Shown one piece after another: positions 44,900-52,763 of a stretch of DNA of 64,000 nucleotides (within the stretch, counting starts at the first letter, position 1; every line of letters starts with the position of its first letter). Origin of the DNA: Hyphomonadaceae bacterium. GTDB taxonomy: Bacteria > Pseudomonadota > Alphaproteobacteria > Caulobacterales > Aquidulcibacteraceae. Under the pieces are notes generated by a model, which saw only the letters and a list, made by a program, of their open reading frames with translations, was not told the origin of the DNA and did no database searches. A program made the translations under genes and the position numbers. The stretch spans positions 623,138 through 687,137 of the forward strand of contig JAEUMQ010000001.1 of assembly GCA_016791425.1 (NCBI GenBank), read 5' to 3'.

Positions 44900-45895
44900 A
44901 TGTCCGCGGACCGGATTGTCGTCGCCGACATCGGGGGTACGCATGCGCGTTTCGCCATCGCCACGCTTGGCCACGATCGCGTCCTTTCACTCGCACATGA
45001 GACTTTGTTCAAGACCGGCCAGTTCGCCAGCCTGAAGACTGCTTGGGAGGCCTACGCCGCCACAATCGACTTGCCGCGCTCGGCGGCCCTAGCGGTCGCC
45101 TGCCCCGTCCAGGGCGACGCGCTGAAATTCACGAATAGTCCCTGGATCATTCGCATCTCGACGCTCAGGCAGCAGCTGGGACTCGACGATGTCGTGGTCC
45201 TCAACGATTTCGCCGCGATCGGTCACGCGGTCGCGAACATAGACGCGGATCAGTTCAAGCCGCTCTGCGGCCCGGATGCACCGCTGACGCGCGAAGGTGT
45301 TACGAGCATTATCGGCCCCGGCACGGGCCTTGGCATTGCACAGGTGTTCCGCCGACGCGCCGGCTATGATGTGATCGGCACCGAAGGCGGCCATATCAGC
45401 TTTGCGCCGTTCGACCGGCTTGAGGATCAGGTGCTGACGCATCTGCGCCGGCATTTTCCGCGCGTCTCGGCCGAGCGCATCCTGTCCGGTCCCGGCCTGG
45501 CCAACCTCTATTCTGCGCTTGCCGCGATCGAGAACCGTCCCGCCGCGATCTCCGACGACAAGGCGCTTTGGGACGCCGCTCTGAAGGGGACCGACAGCCT
45601 CGCCGCAGCGGCGCTGGAGCGGTTTTGCCTTTGCCTCGGCGCCTGTGCGGGCGACGTGGCGCTGGCGCACGGCGCGGCCGATCTCGTGATCGCCGGCGGA
45701 CTCGGCCTCCGCATCGCCGAACGCCTCGCCCAATCGGGTTTTGCCCAGCGCTTCATCGCCAAGGGACGCTTCGAATCCTCGATGGCCTCCATGCCGGTGA
45801 AGATTATCACGCACCCAAATCCTGGACTGCTCGGCGCCGCCTACGCATTTCTGCAGGCCCAGCGGCGCCGCGCCGGCCCCGGCGCGGTCGTGTAG
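44900..45895 (+). CDS. glk: Glucokinase, ROK-independent Glk type
   Basis: About 331 aa; phosphorylates glucose with ATP at C6. The ATP-binding phosphate-1 loop is VADIGGTHARFA at the N-terminus, the catalytic Asp is in VVLNDFAAIGHA, and GPGTGLGIA and TEGGH complete the active site. The open frame begins at 44768 and covers operator copy 11, so a downstream start is required; ATG 44900 starts right at the family motif, with ATG 44849 as the alternative. It closes the pathway by trapping released glucose. Confidence 0.88.
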   Translation: MSADRIVVADIGGTHARFAIATLGHDRVLSLAHETLFKTGQFASLKTAWEAYAATIDLPRSAALAVACPVQGDALKFTNSPWIIRISTLRQQLGLDDVVVLNDFAAIGHAVANIDADQFKPLCGPDAPLTREGVTSIIGPGTGLGIAQVFRRRAGYDVIGTEGGHISFAPFDRLEDQVLTHLRRHFPRVSAERILSGPGLANLYSALAAIENRPAAISDDKALWDAALKGTDSLAAAALERFCLCLGACAGDVALAHGAADLVIAGGLGLRIAERLAQSGFAQRFIAKGRFESSMASMPVKIITHPNPGLLGAAYAFLQAQRRRAGPGAVV

Positions 45896-45896
45896 A

Positions 45897-45950
45897 GCCC
45901 AGAAGAACGATTACAACGACGCCGAGGCGATCGTCGAAGCGGCGCCGCGA
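45897..45950 (+). pseudogene. IS110-family transposase fragment
   Basis: The frame directly after glk reads AQKNDYNDAEAIVEAA, which matches the conserved QKNDxxDAEAIxEA block of IS110/IS1111 transposases. Only about 17 codons remain; there is no start, catalytic domain or visible terminal repeat. Confidence 0.65.
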
Positions 45951-45959
45951 CGCTCGACC

Positions 45960-46240
45960 TATGTTTCCGATGGCAAGATTCGAGGCTCTCGACGAGCGTT
46001 GTCCCGCGGACCGGTTGGCGAACTCCTTATCATCCGCAACTGGCGCATCTCGATCGACCATTAAGCGCACGTCGCCCGTCCGAGTTGGTGTTCGATCTCT
46101 ATCCGATCTCCTACGTTTTCAAAGCGGGCCCCCAGATACGCGTTACGGTGGTGAATGCAGCGGGAGATGCGTTCCAGCCGCCGCCAGCGCGTTCGGCTTC
46201 AAGCCCACCGACCATCGCGATCTGGAGGGGCAACCGATGC
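45960..46240 (+). pseudogene. CocE/NonD-family hydrolase, C-terminal remnant with frameshift
   Basis: One frame gives YVSDGKIRGSRRAL and the next gives TPYHP, then PSELVFDLYPISYVFKAG, then IRVTVVNAAGDAFQ and PTIAIWRG: the C-terminal jelly-roll domain of X-prolyl/cocaine esterase-type hydrolases. A frameshift separates the two parts and the whole catalytic domain is missing. It abuts the IS110 scrap, pointing to deletion around a former insertion. Confidence 0.7.
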
Positions 46241-46523
46241 CTCGTCCATAACGCTGCCGATCATTCCCGGTCCAGTTGGACAACGGTGAAGGATGAGTGA
46301 TGAGCGTACAGCCTCCGAAGATCGGCGCGGCGCGGTCGCGGGCTAACGCGCTCGCCTTCAAACGCTGAACAACCCGCTCAGACTCCACACCTAGCGCCGA
46401 GTTGCGGGCTCGGTCTGAATCGCGCCGCGACTGACGTCTTGGCGTCGGGGGCAACTGGCAGCAATGGGCCAGAGATTGCCTGCAAGGCGCCCCATTACCA
46501 CCGGCAGTGATGCCGTCACATTC

Positions 46524-46539
46524 GTGACGTTCGCGTCAC
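46524..46539 (-). terminator. UUCG-type hairpin downstream of the heat-shock gene
   Basis: GTGACG-TTCG-CGTCAC, a 6-4-6 perfect hairpin 4 bp beyond the stop of the decayed hsp20 frame. There is no T-run, so it may be a partial terminator or an mRNA-end stabiliser. Confidence 0.35.
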
Positions 46540-46542
46540 AGA

Positions 46543-47144
46543 TTACAAACGCGGATCCTTGGCCCAAATGCGACACTCAAAGCTGACCCGGTTTTGGAAT
46601 GGCGGTCGGCAATGCACCAACGCCCGTCGTTGAGGGGCGGCCCGCCGCCGCCCCCCCAAGCTTCGGGCACTAACGCGAGATTGGAATGCACGCTCAGTCT
46701 TCGGCAGCGTAATGGTCAAGACGCCGTCCTTGAACGTGGCGTTGGCGCGATCTTCATCAACGTCAGACGGCAAGGCGATGCGCCGTTCGAACTGGCCGCA
46801 AAAGCGCTCGCCATAGCGGCGCTCCTTGTTATCGACTTCGGAATGCTTTTCGCCGCGCAGCGACAACACGCCATCTTCAACGCGGATTTCGACGTCGTTC
46901 TCCTCAAGCCCCGGCAATTCGGCGGTGACGCGAAATTCCTTGTCGAGATCGGTCACTTCGACTTGCGGCCAGCCGACGCCAGCGGCGCCGCGCGCGAGAT
47001 CGCCGAAGCCGAAGCCGCGGAAGGCGTCGTCGAACAGCCGGTTCATTTCGCGATGCAGGGTCAAGAACCGGTCGCGTCATCGCTGCGCCGGTCTTCGAAG
47101 CGTTGCGGGGTCCGTGAGCGACCCCAAGGGATCAAGTCTCTCAT
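46543..47144 (-). pseudogene. Small heat-shock protein (Hsp20), frameshifted near the 5' end
   Basis: An ideal AAGGAGA ribosome site precedes ATG 47144 and MRDLIPWGRSRTPQRFEDRRSDD, the usual Hsp20 start. The frame then stops at TGA (about 47066) exactly where the next frame resumes with LTLHREMNRLFDDAFRGFG and a full alpha-crystallin domain (VEVTDLDKEFRVTAELPG, GVLTITLPK). A single missing base explains this. The tail after LPKTERA also departs from the family. A shortened product from an internal TTG (47064) is conceivable but I treat the locus as broken. Confidence 0.75.
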
Positions 47145-47173
47145 GGTTCGTCTCCTTGCATTGCTCTCCGGTG

Positions 47174-47648
47174 TTATTCCGCGGCTTGGCGTGCGCGGCG
47201 GCTTTGCGTCCACGCTTTGGCTTCGCCGGCGGAGATCTCGATTTTGCGCGGCTTCATGGCCTCTAGGATTTGGCGCTCCAGCTCAATGGTCAGGAGACCA
47301 TTCTCAAGACCAGCGCCTAACACGACCACGAAGTCGGCAAGTTCGAATTGGCATCGGAAGGGGGCCAACGCGATACCGCGATGCAGGAAATTGCGGGGCG
47401 CAGCGTTCGGCTGGCGTTTGCCCTCGATGCTCAGGACGTTCGCTTCCGCGATCACGGTCAGTTCTTCGGGCGACCAGCCGGCAAGCGCCATGGTGATGCG
47501 ATAGCGATCGTCATCGACGCTCTCGACGTCATAAGGCGGAAGCGCTGCTTCCGCTTCGGGGGTTCGCTGCGCGCGCCCGAGCGCATTGAGCATCCGATCG
47601 AAGCCGACGCCGGTAATAAGGCGCAAAATCGATGCTCCTCATTTCCAT
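47174..47648 (-). pseudogene. Second small heat-shock protein (IbpA-like), frameshifted near the 5' end
   Basis: ATG 47648 (or 47642) opens MEMRSIDFAPYY, the IbpA-type start, but this frame diverges at once while the next frame gives VGFDRMLNALGRAQ and the complete alpha-crystallin domain (YDVESVDDDRYRITMALAGWSPEEL, ENGLLTIELER). One extra base near 47620 accounts for it. It is tandem with the other broken hsp20. Confidence 0.7.
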
Positions 47649-47793
47649 ATCCTCGCCTAAAGCAACATGGATCACGAGGAACGCCGGACACCGCCGGCGC
47701 CCGTGGCCGAGCCCGTAACCGGCGCCCGGCGACATTGAGTTAGGAACGTGTCTTAGCCTTCAATACCCCGCAAACTTGCTTATTTGCGTCGGC

Positions 47794-48442
47794 ATGCCGA
47801 CGCCCGATCTTCTCTCGTTCGCATTGAGTGCGTTGGTGACGCTTCTCGTCACCATCGGACCGATTGAGGCGGCGGCGGTGTATGTCGGGCTCACATCGGG
47901 CGTGCATTTGCCGGAACGCAGCCAACTCGCCTGGCGCTCGGTGCTGATCGCGGGCGTGCTGATGCTGGGGTTCGCCTTCGCCGGAAATCCGGTTCTGACA
48001 TGGATGCGTGTCTCTATTCCGGCGTTTCGGTTTGCAGCCCGGGGTGATGCTCTTTCTGCAAGCACTCAGTCTCGTTTTCGGCGCCAGAGCCGGCCTGTCG
48101 TCCATCAATGCCGCTGAACAACGTGAGGCGCTCGGCCCCGGCGACATCGCCGTGTTTCCCATAGCGTTTCCGTTGATCGCCGGTCCTGGCGCGCTCGCAG
48201 CCATCGTGCTTCTGATGGGACGCGCCGAACCGGTGCGCATCGCCATCGTCCTCGCCGCGCTCTTCTTGTGCCTCGGTCTCACCTATCTTGCGCTACTCGG
48301 CGCCGACAGACTGAAGGCGTTGCTGGGCGTCACCGGCGCCGACGTAGTCGGACGGGTCTCCGGTGTTCTTCTTGGCGCACTCGCCGCTCAGTTCATTTTC
48401 GACGGCCTTCGTGAGGCGCGCCTCTTCGCCGTCGTCCCTTAA
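47794..48442 (+). pseudogene. MarC-family membrane protein, frameshifted
   Basis: The first half (MPTPDLLSFALSALVTLLVTIGPIEAAAVYVGL ... SIPAFRFAA) and second half (GVMLFLQALSLVFG ... AVFPIAFPLIAGPGALAAIVLLMG) together make a standard MarC multi-pass protein, but an extra C in the run at about 48038-48042 throws the frame. Function of MarC proteins is not well established. Confidence 0.72.
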
Positions 48443-48870
48443 TAACCTCAATACGGCTGTTTGCAGCCCGACACCCGACACGACCACGGCTGCGAATGCG
48501 CCGCGCCCCATCGCCGGTGACAGCTAGGTGCGCTTTCACTATCACCACTCCCCTCCATCCAACTGTTTTAACGCCGAAATTTACCAATATGAAAAATACG
48601 TAATGTCACTTTGAGCCGCTTGAAGCGGCTCAAGCGCTTTCTAAATCCGTCCTCGTTAGCAGTCGGCCCGCATGGTTGCTAATCGGCGATCCGGCTGCGG
48701 TCTTGAAACCGTTGGAGCAGGAGAGGCGGGCCAATGTTGCTTCAATTCCGGACGCCAAACTTGGCGCCGAAAAAGCCTCCTTTCTTCTCGCTCCCCAAGC
48801 CAAAGAGGAGAAAGGAACCCATGCATTTCAGATCTGTGTCGCTCCTCGGTCGATGGCAAGGCCGCTGCCG
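48443..48870. other. 428 bp without a convincing gene; contains a 23-bp palindrome
   Basis: Only short overlapping frames are present. The notable element is TTGAGCCGCTT-G-AAGCGGCTCAA at 48611-48633, an 11-1-11 perfect palindrome in an AT-rich setting, which could be a terminator stem or a dimeric binding site. Confidence 0.4.
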
Positions 48871-50055
48871 TCAGGCGCTACGGCTTAATCGCGATCGAAT
48901 GGCGGAATACGGAGATGCGTCTCCCCCAAACGTCACCGCATCGGCGACGATCTTCGCCCCTCCGAGGGTCCCTTCAAAGTCGCCGTACATGTCAAACGCC
49001 TCGTCAGCCTGCATGGTCAAAGCCGAGCCGGGCGGGAAGCGAAACCGCCAGAAGGACTCGATGTGCATGATCGCGCCAAGCGCCTCGCCAATGGTAACGA
49101 ACATCTTGGGGGCGTTGAGCAAGAAGTCGCGGAAGTCCGAGGATTGACCTCGTGTAAGGGCGCCGAAGGAGTTGGCGTACGCGAGCAATGCGCCGCGCAC
49201 GCCTTTTGCAGCAAGATCCAGAAACTCCACCAGCCGCTGGCTCACATCGTCAATCTGCCAGCGCGCTTCGCGCCCCCCGCCGATCAGGCGAAGAGAGCGT
49301 AAGTCGGCCGTCAGACCGGCGAGGCGTGGCTGCAATTCCCTGTGCAGCCATTCATAGTACAGGAAGCCCTTCCAGGCGAAGACGCCCTCACGGTACTCAT
49401 CTTCGGAGAGACGCAGAGTGGTGCGTAACGGATCCAACGCCTTAGCCGTTTCATCGGTCATGAGCTTGTCGGCCAACTTCGTTGACAGTTCCCGCGCACT
49501 TGCTCCGCCATTCACATACGCTAACGACACGAGCTGCTCGATCTCTCTCGCAACGAACTCGCGCATGCGCGCGATATCTGCTTGTGAGAGGTCAAAATAG
49601 CACCGGGCGGGATTGCGTCCGCTTTGCCGAAGTCTCTCGCGCATCAGGAACGGATCGAACGACGGCAAGGAGTCCAGCAACTCAATCAATTCCGTGTCCG
49701 CACGAAGAGCTTCGTCTTGCGCGTATCGGCCGACGGCCTTCAATTCCCTAGGAAAATTGCTCTCCCCCACCAGTATGGTCCGCCCTCCCAGCCTGAGGTC
49801 GGCAGGGTCAAACGGAACTATGATCTTCGTCGTGCTTGCTGGCGCGATGCAGAACAGGCAGCGCTCGTGTGGGCGCACGACATGCTTGAGGAGGAGCGCC
49901 TTGTTGAGGACCTGACTTTGGAACAAGGGCGCTGAGGTGTACTCCTCAGCGCCCCCAAAGCGCTCAAAGACGAGCGGGAGATTGAGCACGCGCGCGGTCG
50001 ATCCACTTTCCCGGATCAGGGACAAGGCCCGTAGGCCTTCAGGTCTGCTCGCCAT
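48871..50055 (-). CDS. Unrecognised cytosolic protein of 394 aa
   Basis: I do not recognise the family. The chosen ATG 50055 begins MASRPEGLRALSLIRESG; the frame stays open further upstream. Visible features are a FDPADLRLGGRTILVGE stretch, a CxFC pair (ERCLFCIAPAS), a long helical centre (ADIARMREFVAREIEQLVSLAYVNG) and an aromatic MHIESFWRFRFPPG near the end. No signal peptide or membrane segment. It stands alone between decayed DNA and a divergent AraC gene. Confidence 0.68.
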   Translation of the reverse strand: MASRPEGLRALSLIRESGSTARVLNLPLVFERFGGAEEYTSAPLFQSQVLNKALLLKHVVRPHERCLFCIAPASTTKIIVPFDPADLRLGGRTILVGESNFPRELKAVGRYAQDEALRADTELIELLDSLPSFDPFLMRERLRQSGRNPARCYFDLSQADIARMREFVAREIEQLVSLAYVNGGASARELSTKLADKLMTDETAKALDPLRTTLRLSEDEYREGVFAWKGFLYYEWLHRELQPRLAGLTADLRSLRLIGGGREARWQIDDVSQRLVEFLDLAAKGVRGALLAYANSFGALTRGQSSDFRDFLLNAPKMFVTIGEALGAIMHIESFWRFRFPPGSALTMQADEAFDMYGDFEGTLGGAKIVADAVTFGGDASPYSAIRSRLSRSA

Positions 50056-50425
50056 TCTGTTGCCCGATTCGCTCGACGTCCCGCGTCGCCGCGGTCGCGT
50101 TTGCATTCCGACCCCGAAGGACCACCGGTGCGCCCGGTCTTCGCAGCGCCGAAGCGGTGCGCGGCCTCCGGGACCTCCTTGCCCTCGCCCGAGGCCAGGA
50201 CGACCTCGCCTACGCCAGTCCCCCTGCGAGGATAGCAAGCTCGATTAACCCCCATGTGTGAATTTGGCGTATATTGCTCCCCAGCGGGCCAATCCCCAGC
50301 AGTTTCTGCGAAATCTGGCGTTGTTGCTTTTCTTCCGGCGGCGAGAGTGCCGGATGCTAAGATTAAGGAAGGACTCATGCATCCGCGGCAGCCTGCCGAA
50401 TCTCGCCACTGGAGGCGGGTCCCCG

Positions 50426-51295
50426 ATGACAGGCAGCGTTAGCGTTAGATATCCCGCCGCTCCTGGCACGCACGCGACGCGAAGCGTCATTTGGCGCCCG
50501 CATTTTCAAGCATCGTGCGTCACGCTTGAGAACCATGCGCCATACGAATACTCCTGGGACGGAGAATTTGCTTACCTCGCGTTGCACGATGTCCAACTGG
50601 CGGATGGCGAGCTTCGCATCGCTGGGGATGCAGTTGCTCAGCCACATGATCTCACCGATCTGATCACGTTCTCGCCGCCAGGCGCAGCGATTTCCGGCTG
50701 GAGCAAGCCGGCGCGTCGGACCAATTCGTTTGTAAGCCTCTGCTTTGCCCCGAAAGCCCTCGCTGAACGCATTGGGCGAAACGAAGCGGCGCTGCCAATT
50801 CAACCACGCGTGCTCGTCCGCGATGAGCAGCTGGCGAGCATCTTGCAGAAGCTTGCATCCCTGGTCCGCAACGAAACCGTTGTGGATGATGTGCTTGTCG
50901 ATGCGCTAGCTTTGATGGCAATGGTTGAGCTCGCCGGCGGCGCCGGGCGCGAAACTGTCGTCAGAGGCCTCAGCTCAGCCCGGGTCAAGAGGGTGCGCGA
51001 CTATGTCGAGGAGCACCTCGGTTGCGCAATAGCCTTGGACGATCTTGCTGAAGTGGCTGGCCTCAGCGCCTTCCATTTCAGCCGATCATTCAAGGAGGCG
51101 ACTGGCCTCTCCCCGTACCGCTATCTTCTGTCCCGCCGCGTGGAACGCGCAAAGTCGCTTATCCGCGAAGGCGAAATGCCACTGCGCGAGATCGCCCTCG
51201 CAGCCGGCTTTGCATCGCAGAGTCAGCTCTCCCGCACCTTTTCCGCAATCGCAGGCGAAACGCCGCGCGCGTTTCGTGCACGGCAGTTTGACTGA
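50426..51295 (+). CDS. AraC-family transcriptional regulator
   Basis: 289-aa regulator with two helix-turn-helix motifs at the C-terminus: IALDDLAEVAGLSAFHFSRSFKEATGLSPYRYLLSRRVERAKSLI-type first motif and LREIALAAGFASQSQLSRTFSAIAGETPRAFR second. The N-terminal part is probably a ligand-sensing domain. I chose ATG 50426, which has GGAGG upstream; the frame opens at 50258. Target genes are not evident from neighbours. Confidence 0.87.
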   Translation: MTGSVSVRYPAAPGTHATRSVIWRPHFQASCVTLENHAPYEYSWDGEFAYLALHDVQLADGELRIAGDAVAQPHDLTDLITFSPPGAAISGWSKPARRTNSFVSLCFAPKALAERIGRNEAALPIQPRVLVRDEQLASILQKLASLVRNETVVDDVLVDALALMAMVELAGGAGRETVVRGLSSARVKRVRDYVEEHLGCAIALDDLAEVAGLSAFHFSRSFKEATGLSPYRYLLSRRVERAKSLIREGEMPLREIALAAGFASQSQLSRTFSAIAGETPRAFRARQFD

Positions 51296-51379
51296 ACCAG
51301 CGGCGGCGATGTTCCAATCCGGCCGTTCCCCCACCGTGCTACGGTGCGGCAAGCCATCGCCGATCCCTGTCTGTGGCCG

Positions 51380-51784
51380 TCAATTGCAGACGACCTCTAT
51401 CGTGGCTCGCCTATTTCGCGGATCGCTTACACCCGATGCTGACGGAAAAGCGGGCTGCATCGCGCCAACCTCCCGAAGCAAAATGCGATCAGGCGAGACC
51501 CCCTGCGCCGTAAGAGCATCCCGCGTCGCCTCGGAGCGCAATTCATCGAGGCCTTCATTGATCGCCTCGGCGCTTTCTCTGGCGTCCGTGTGCCCTGTCA
51601 CGCGCACCGCACGGAGATTTGAGCACGCGCGCGCCGCCGCCGACGCGGTGCTAATTCCGCTAGCGGACCAAGAGACAATCTCAGACCGGCCATACTCAAA
51701 ATTGACTTGCGACGTCGTGGTCCGAGCCAGCGCGGGCCCGATGAAGGCAGCGGCCCCAAAAGCCACGGTCAATACAAAGCGCAT
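51380..51784 (-). CDS. Small OmpA-like periplasmic protein
   Basis: 134-aa protein with a signal peptide (residues 1-20, ending PALA) and an OmpA C-terminal-like peptidoglycan-binding domain: VNFEYGRSEI, VRVTGHTDARESAEAINEGLDELRSEATRDAL and the closing NRRATIEV. The shortness means just the peptidoglycan domain without a barrel. ATG 51784 has GAGGTGAGG before it. Confidence 0.75.
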   Translation of the reverse strand: MRFVLTVAFGAAAFIGPALARTTTSQVNFEYGRSEIVSWSASGISTASAAARACSNLRAVRVTGHTDARESAEAINEGLDELRSEATRDALTAQGVSPDRILLREVGAMQPAFPSASGVSDPRNRRATIEVVCN

Positions 51785-52086
51785 GCGCCTCACCTCGAAA
51801 AATCAACGATGTGCTGTCGCATGGTACGCCTTCCCAGCAGCTAGAGAAACTCAATGCTGGGCAAATGCGCCGAGGGTGCATTTTTGGTCCGCCAATGGCC
51901 GGGTCTCTCAAGTACTGTTGGGCGGCCTGCCGCGCCCGCTAGGGCCGGCCATCGCCGGAAGCGGACGCAGAGTTGGAAGACGTCCGGTCTATCCAAGGCG
52001 TTCGGTGGTGTCTCAGTTTGAATTTCCGGCGGGTTGATAGCTAGGCCGGCGCGGGCCATGCTTAGCGCCATGCGCGGGCCTGGGCC
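51785..52086. other. Gap of about 300 bp with no gene seen
   Basis: Between the OmpA-like gene and the small unknown gene I see no coding motif, RNA gene or clear promoter. The divergent promoters of the two flanking genes presumably lie here. Confidence 0.4.
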
Positions 52087-52458
52087 ATGACCGAAACCTC
52101 TGTGTGCCGGTGGCTGACTTGCGAGAAGCAAGCGCTGCCCAATGGCTACCTTTGCGGCGACCACTTGGTAGTGGTCCTAAAGGGGGAGCCGAAACTGCCC
52201 GCTCTGACAAAGGCGTTGGCCGCAGGCGTCGGGACTGGCCTCGCCGCAGAGCTTATTGTCCGGGCATTTGAAGAGGGCGCTAAACTTGTTATCGCTGTAC
52301 TTGGCGTGGGCGTGGCAGGCGACGACAGCGCGGGCGGGCTCTTTTCGTCGCCGGAACAGCGACTGCCGAGCCTGCTCCGATACGCAGAAGATGACAAAGA
52401 GATCGAGGCCCAGGTGATTGGGACCCTACAGCGCTTTTTGCGAGGGACGGATGCCTAA
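52087..52458 (+). CDS. Small unknown protein with Cys/His cluster
   Basis: 123 aa, not recognised. The N-terminus has CRWLTCEKQALPNGYLCGDH, a possible zinc-binding C-x4-C-x10-C-x2-H pattern. A Gly/Ala/Val-rich hydrophobic stretch follows (LIVRAFEEGAKLVIAVLGVGVAG), then a helical tail. Start codon has no strong ribosome site. Confidence 0.5.
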   Translation: MTETSVCRWLTCEKQALPNGYLCGDHLVVVLKGEPKLPALTKALAAGVGTGLAAELIVRAFEEGAKLVIAVLGVGVAGDDSAGGLFSSPEQRLPSLLRYAEDDKEIEAQVIGTLQRFLRGTDA

Positions 52459-52541
52459 GGGCCCTCGCGGAGGGAAGCGCCCCGCCGACGCCATCGCGCA
52501 GGGCGGTTGAACTTCGTCATTGCAGAATGCCGCTTCCAACG

Positions 52542-52606
52542 AGGATTGTGGCGCTAAAGCGGGGGTGTCCGAAAAGGGCCAACGACGCCCCGATCGCCAC
52601 AATCCT
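52542..52606. repeat. Inverted repeat pair, 12-bp arms
   Basis: AGGATTGTGGCG (52542-52553) and its exact complement CGCCACAATCCT (52595-52606) are separated by 41 bp, in the non-coding gap between the small unknown gene and the protease-FGE gene. It could form a long stem or be the ends of a miniature element. Confidence 0.5.
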
Positions 52607-52621
52607 ACGAGGGGCGAGGCT

Positions 52622-52638
52622 GCTCCAATCCAGCCACC
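52622..52638 (+). repeat. Direct repeat, left copy
   Basis: GCTCCAATCCAGCCACC; differs by one base from the copy at 54615-54631. The two flank the protease-FGE gene. Confidence 0.4.
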
Positions 52639-52763
52639 CCACCGATCGGGTACAAGTAGGCTGGAGATCGCCGAGAGGCGTCATTTGCACTCCGCGCGCA
52701 TGGACGATGTAGTCCGCACGTGGTCTCCACCGGCAAGTGCGAAGGAATTGGCGTCTCTTGAGT

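Noticed and set aside
46543-48442. Programmed frameshifting as explanation for hsp20 and marC
   Set aside because: The three sites share no slippery heptamer or downstream structure; decay or sequencing error is simpler.
48676-48888. 70-codon TTG-start frame with a regular helical look
   Set aside because: No ribosome site and no recognisable homology; it also overlaps the end of the opposite gene.
50056-50425. Open frames on both strands before the AraC gene, including an upstream GTG extension of AraC
   Set aside because: No motif in the extension; GGAGG at the inner ATG 50426 is a better start, and the opposite-strand frames look like chance in GC-rich DNA.
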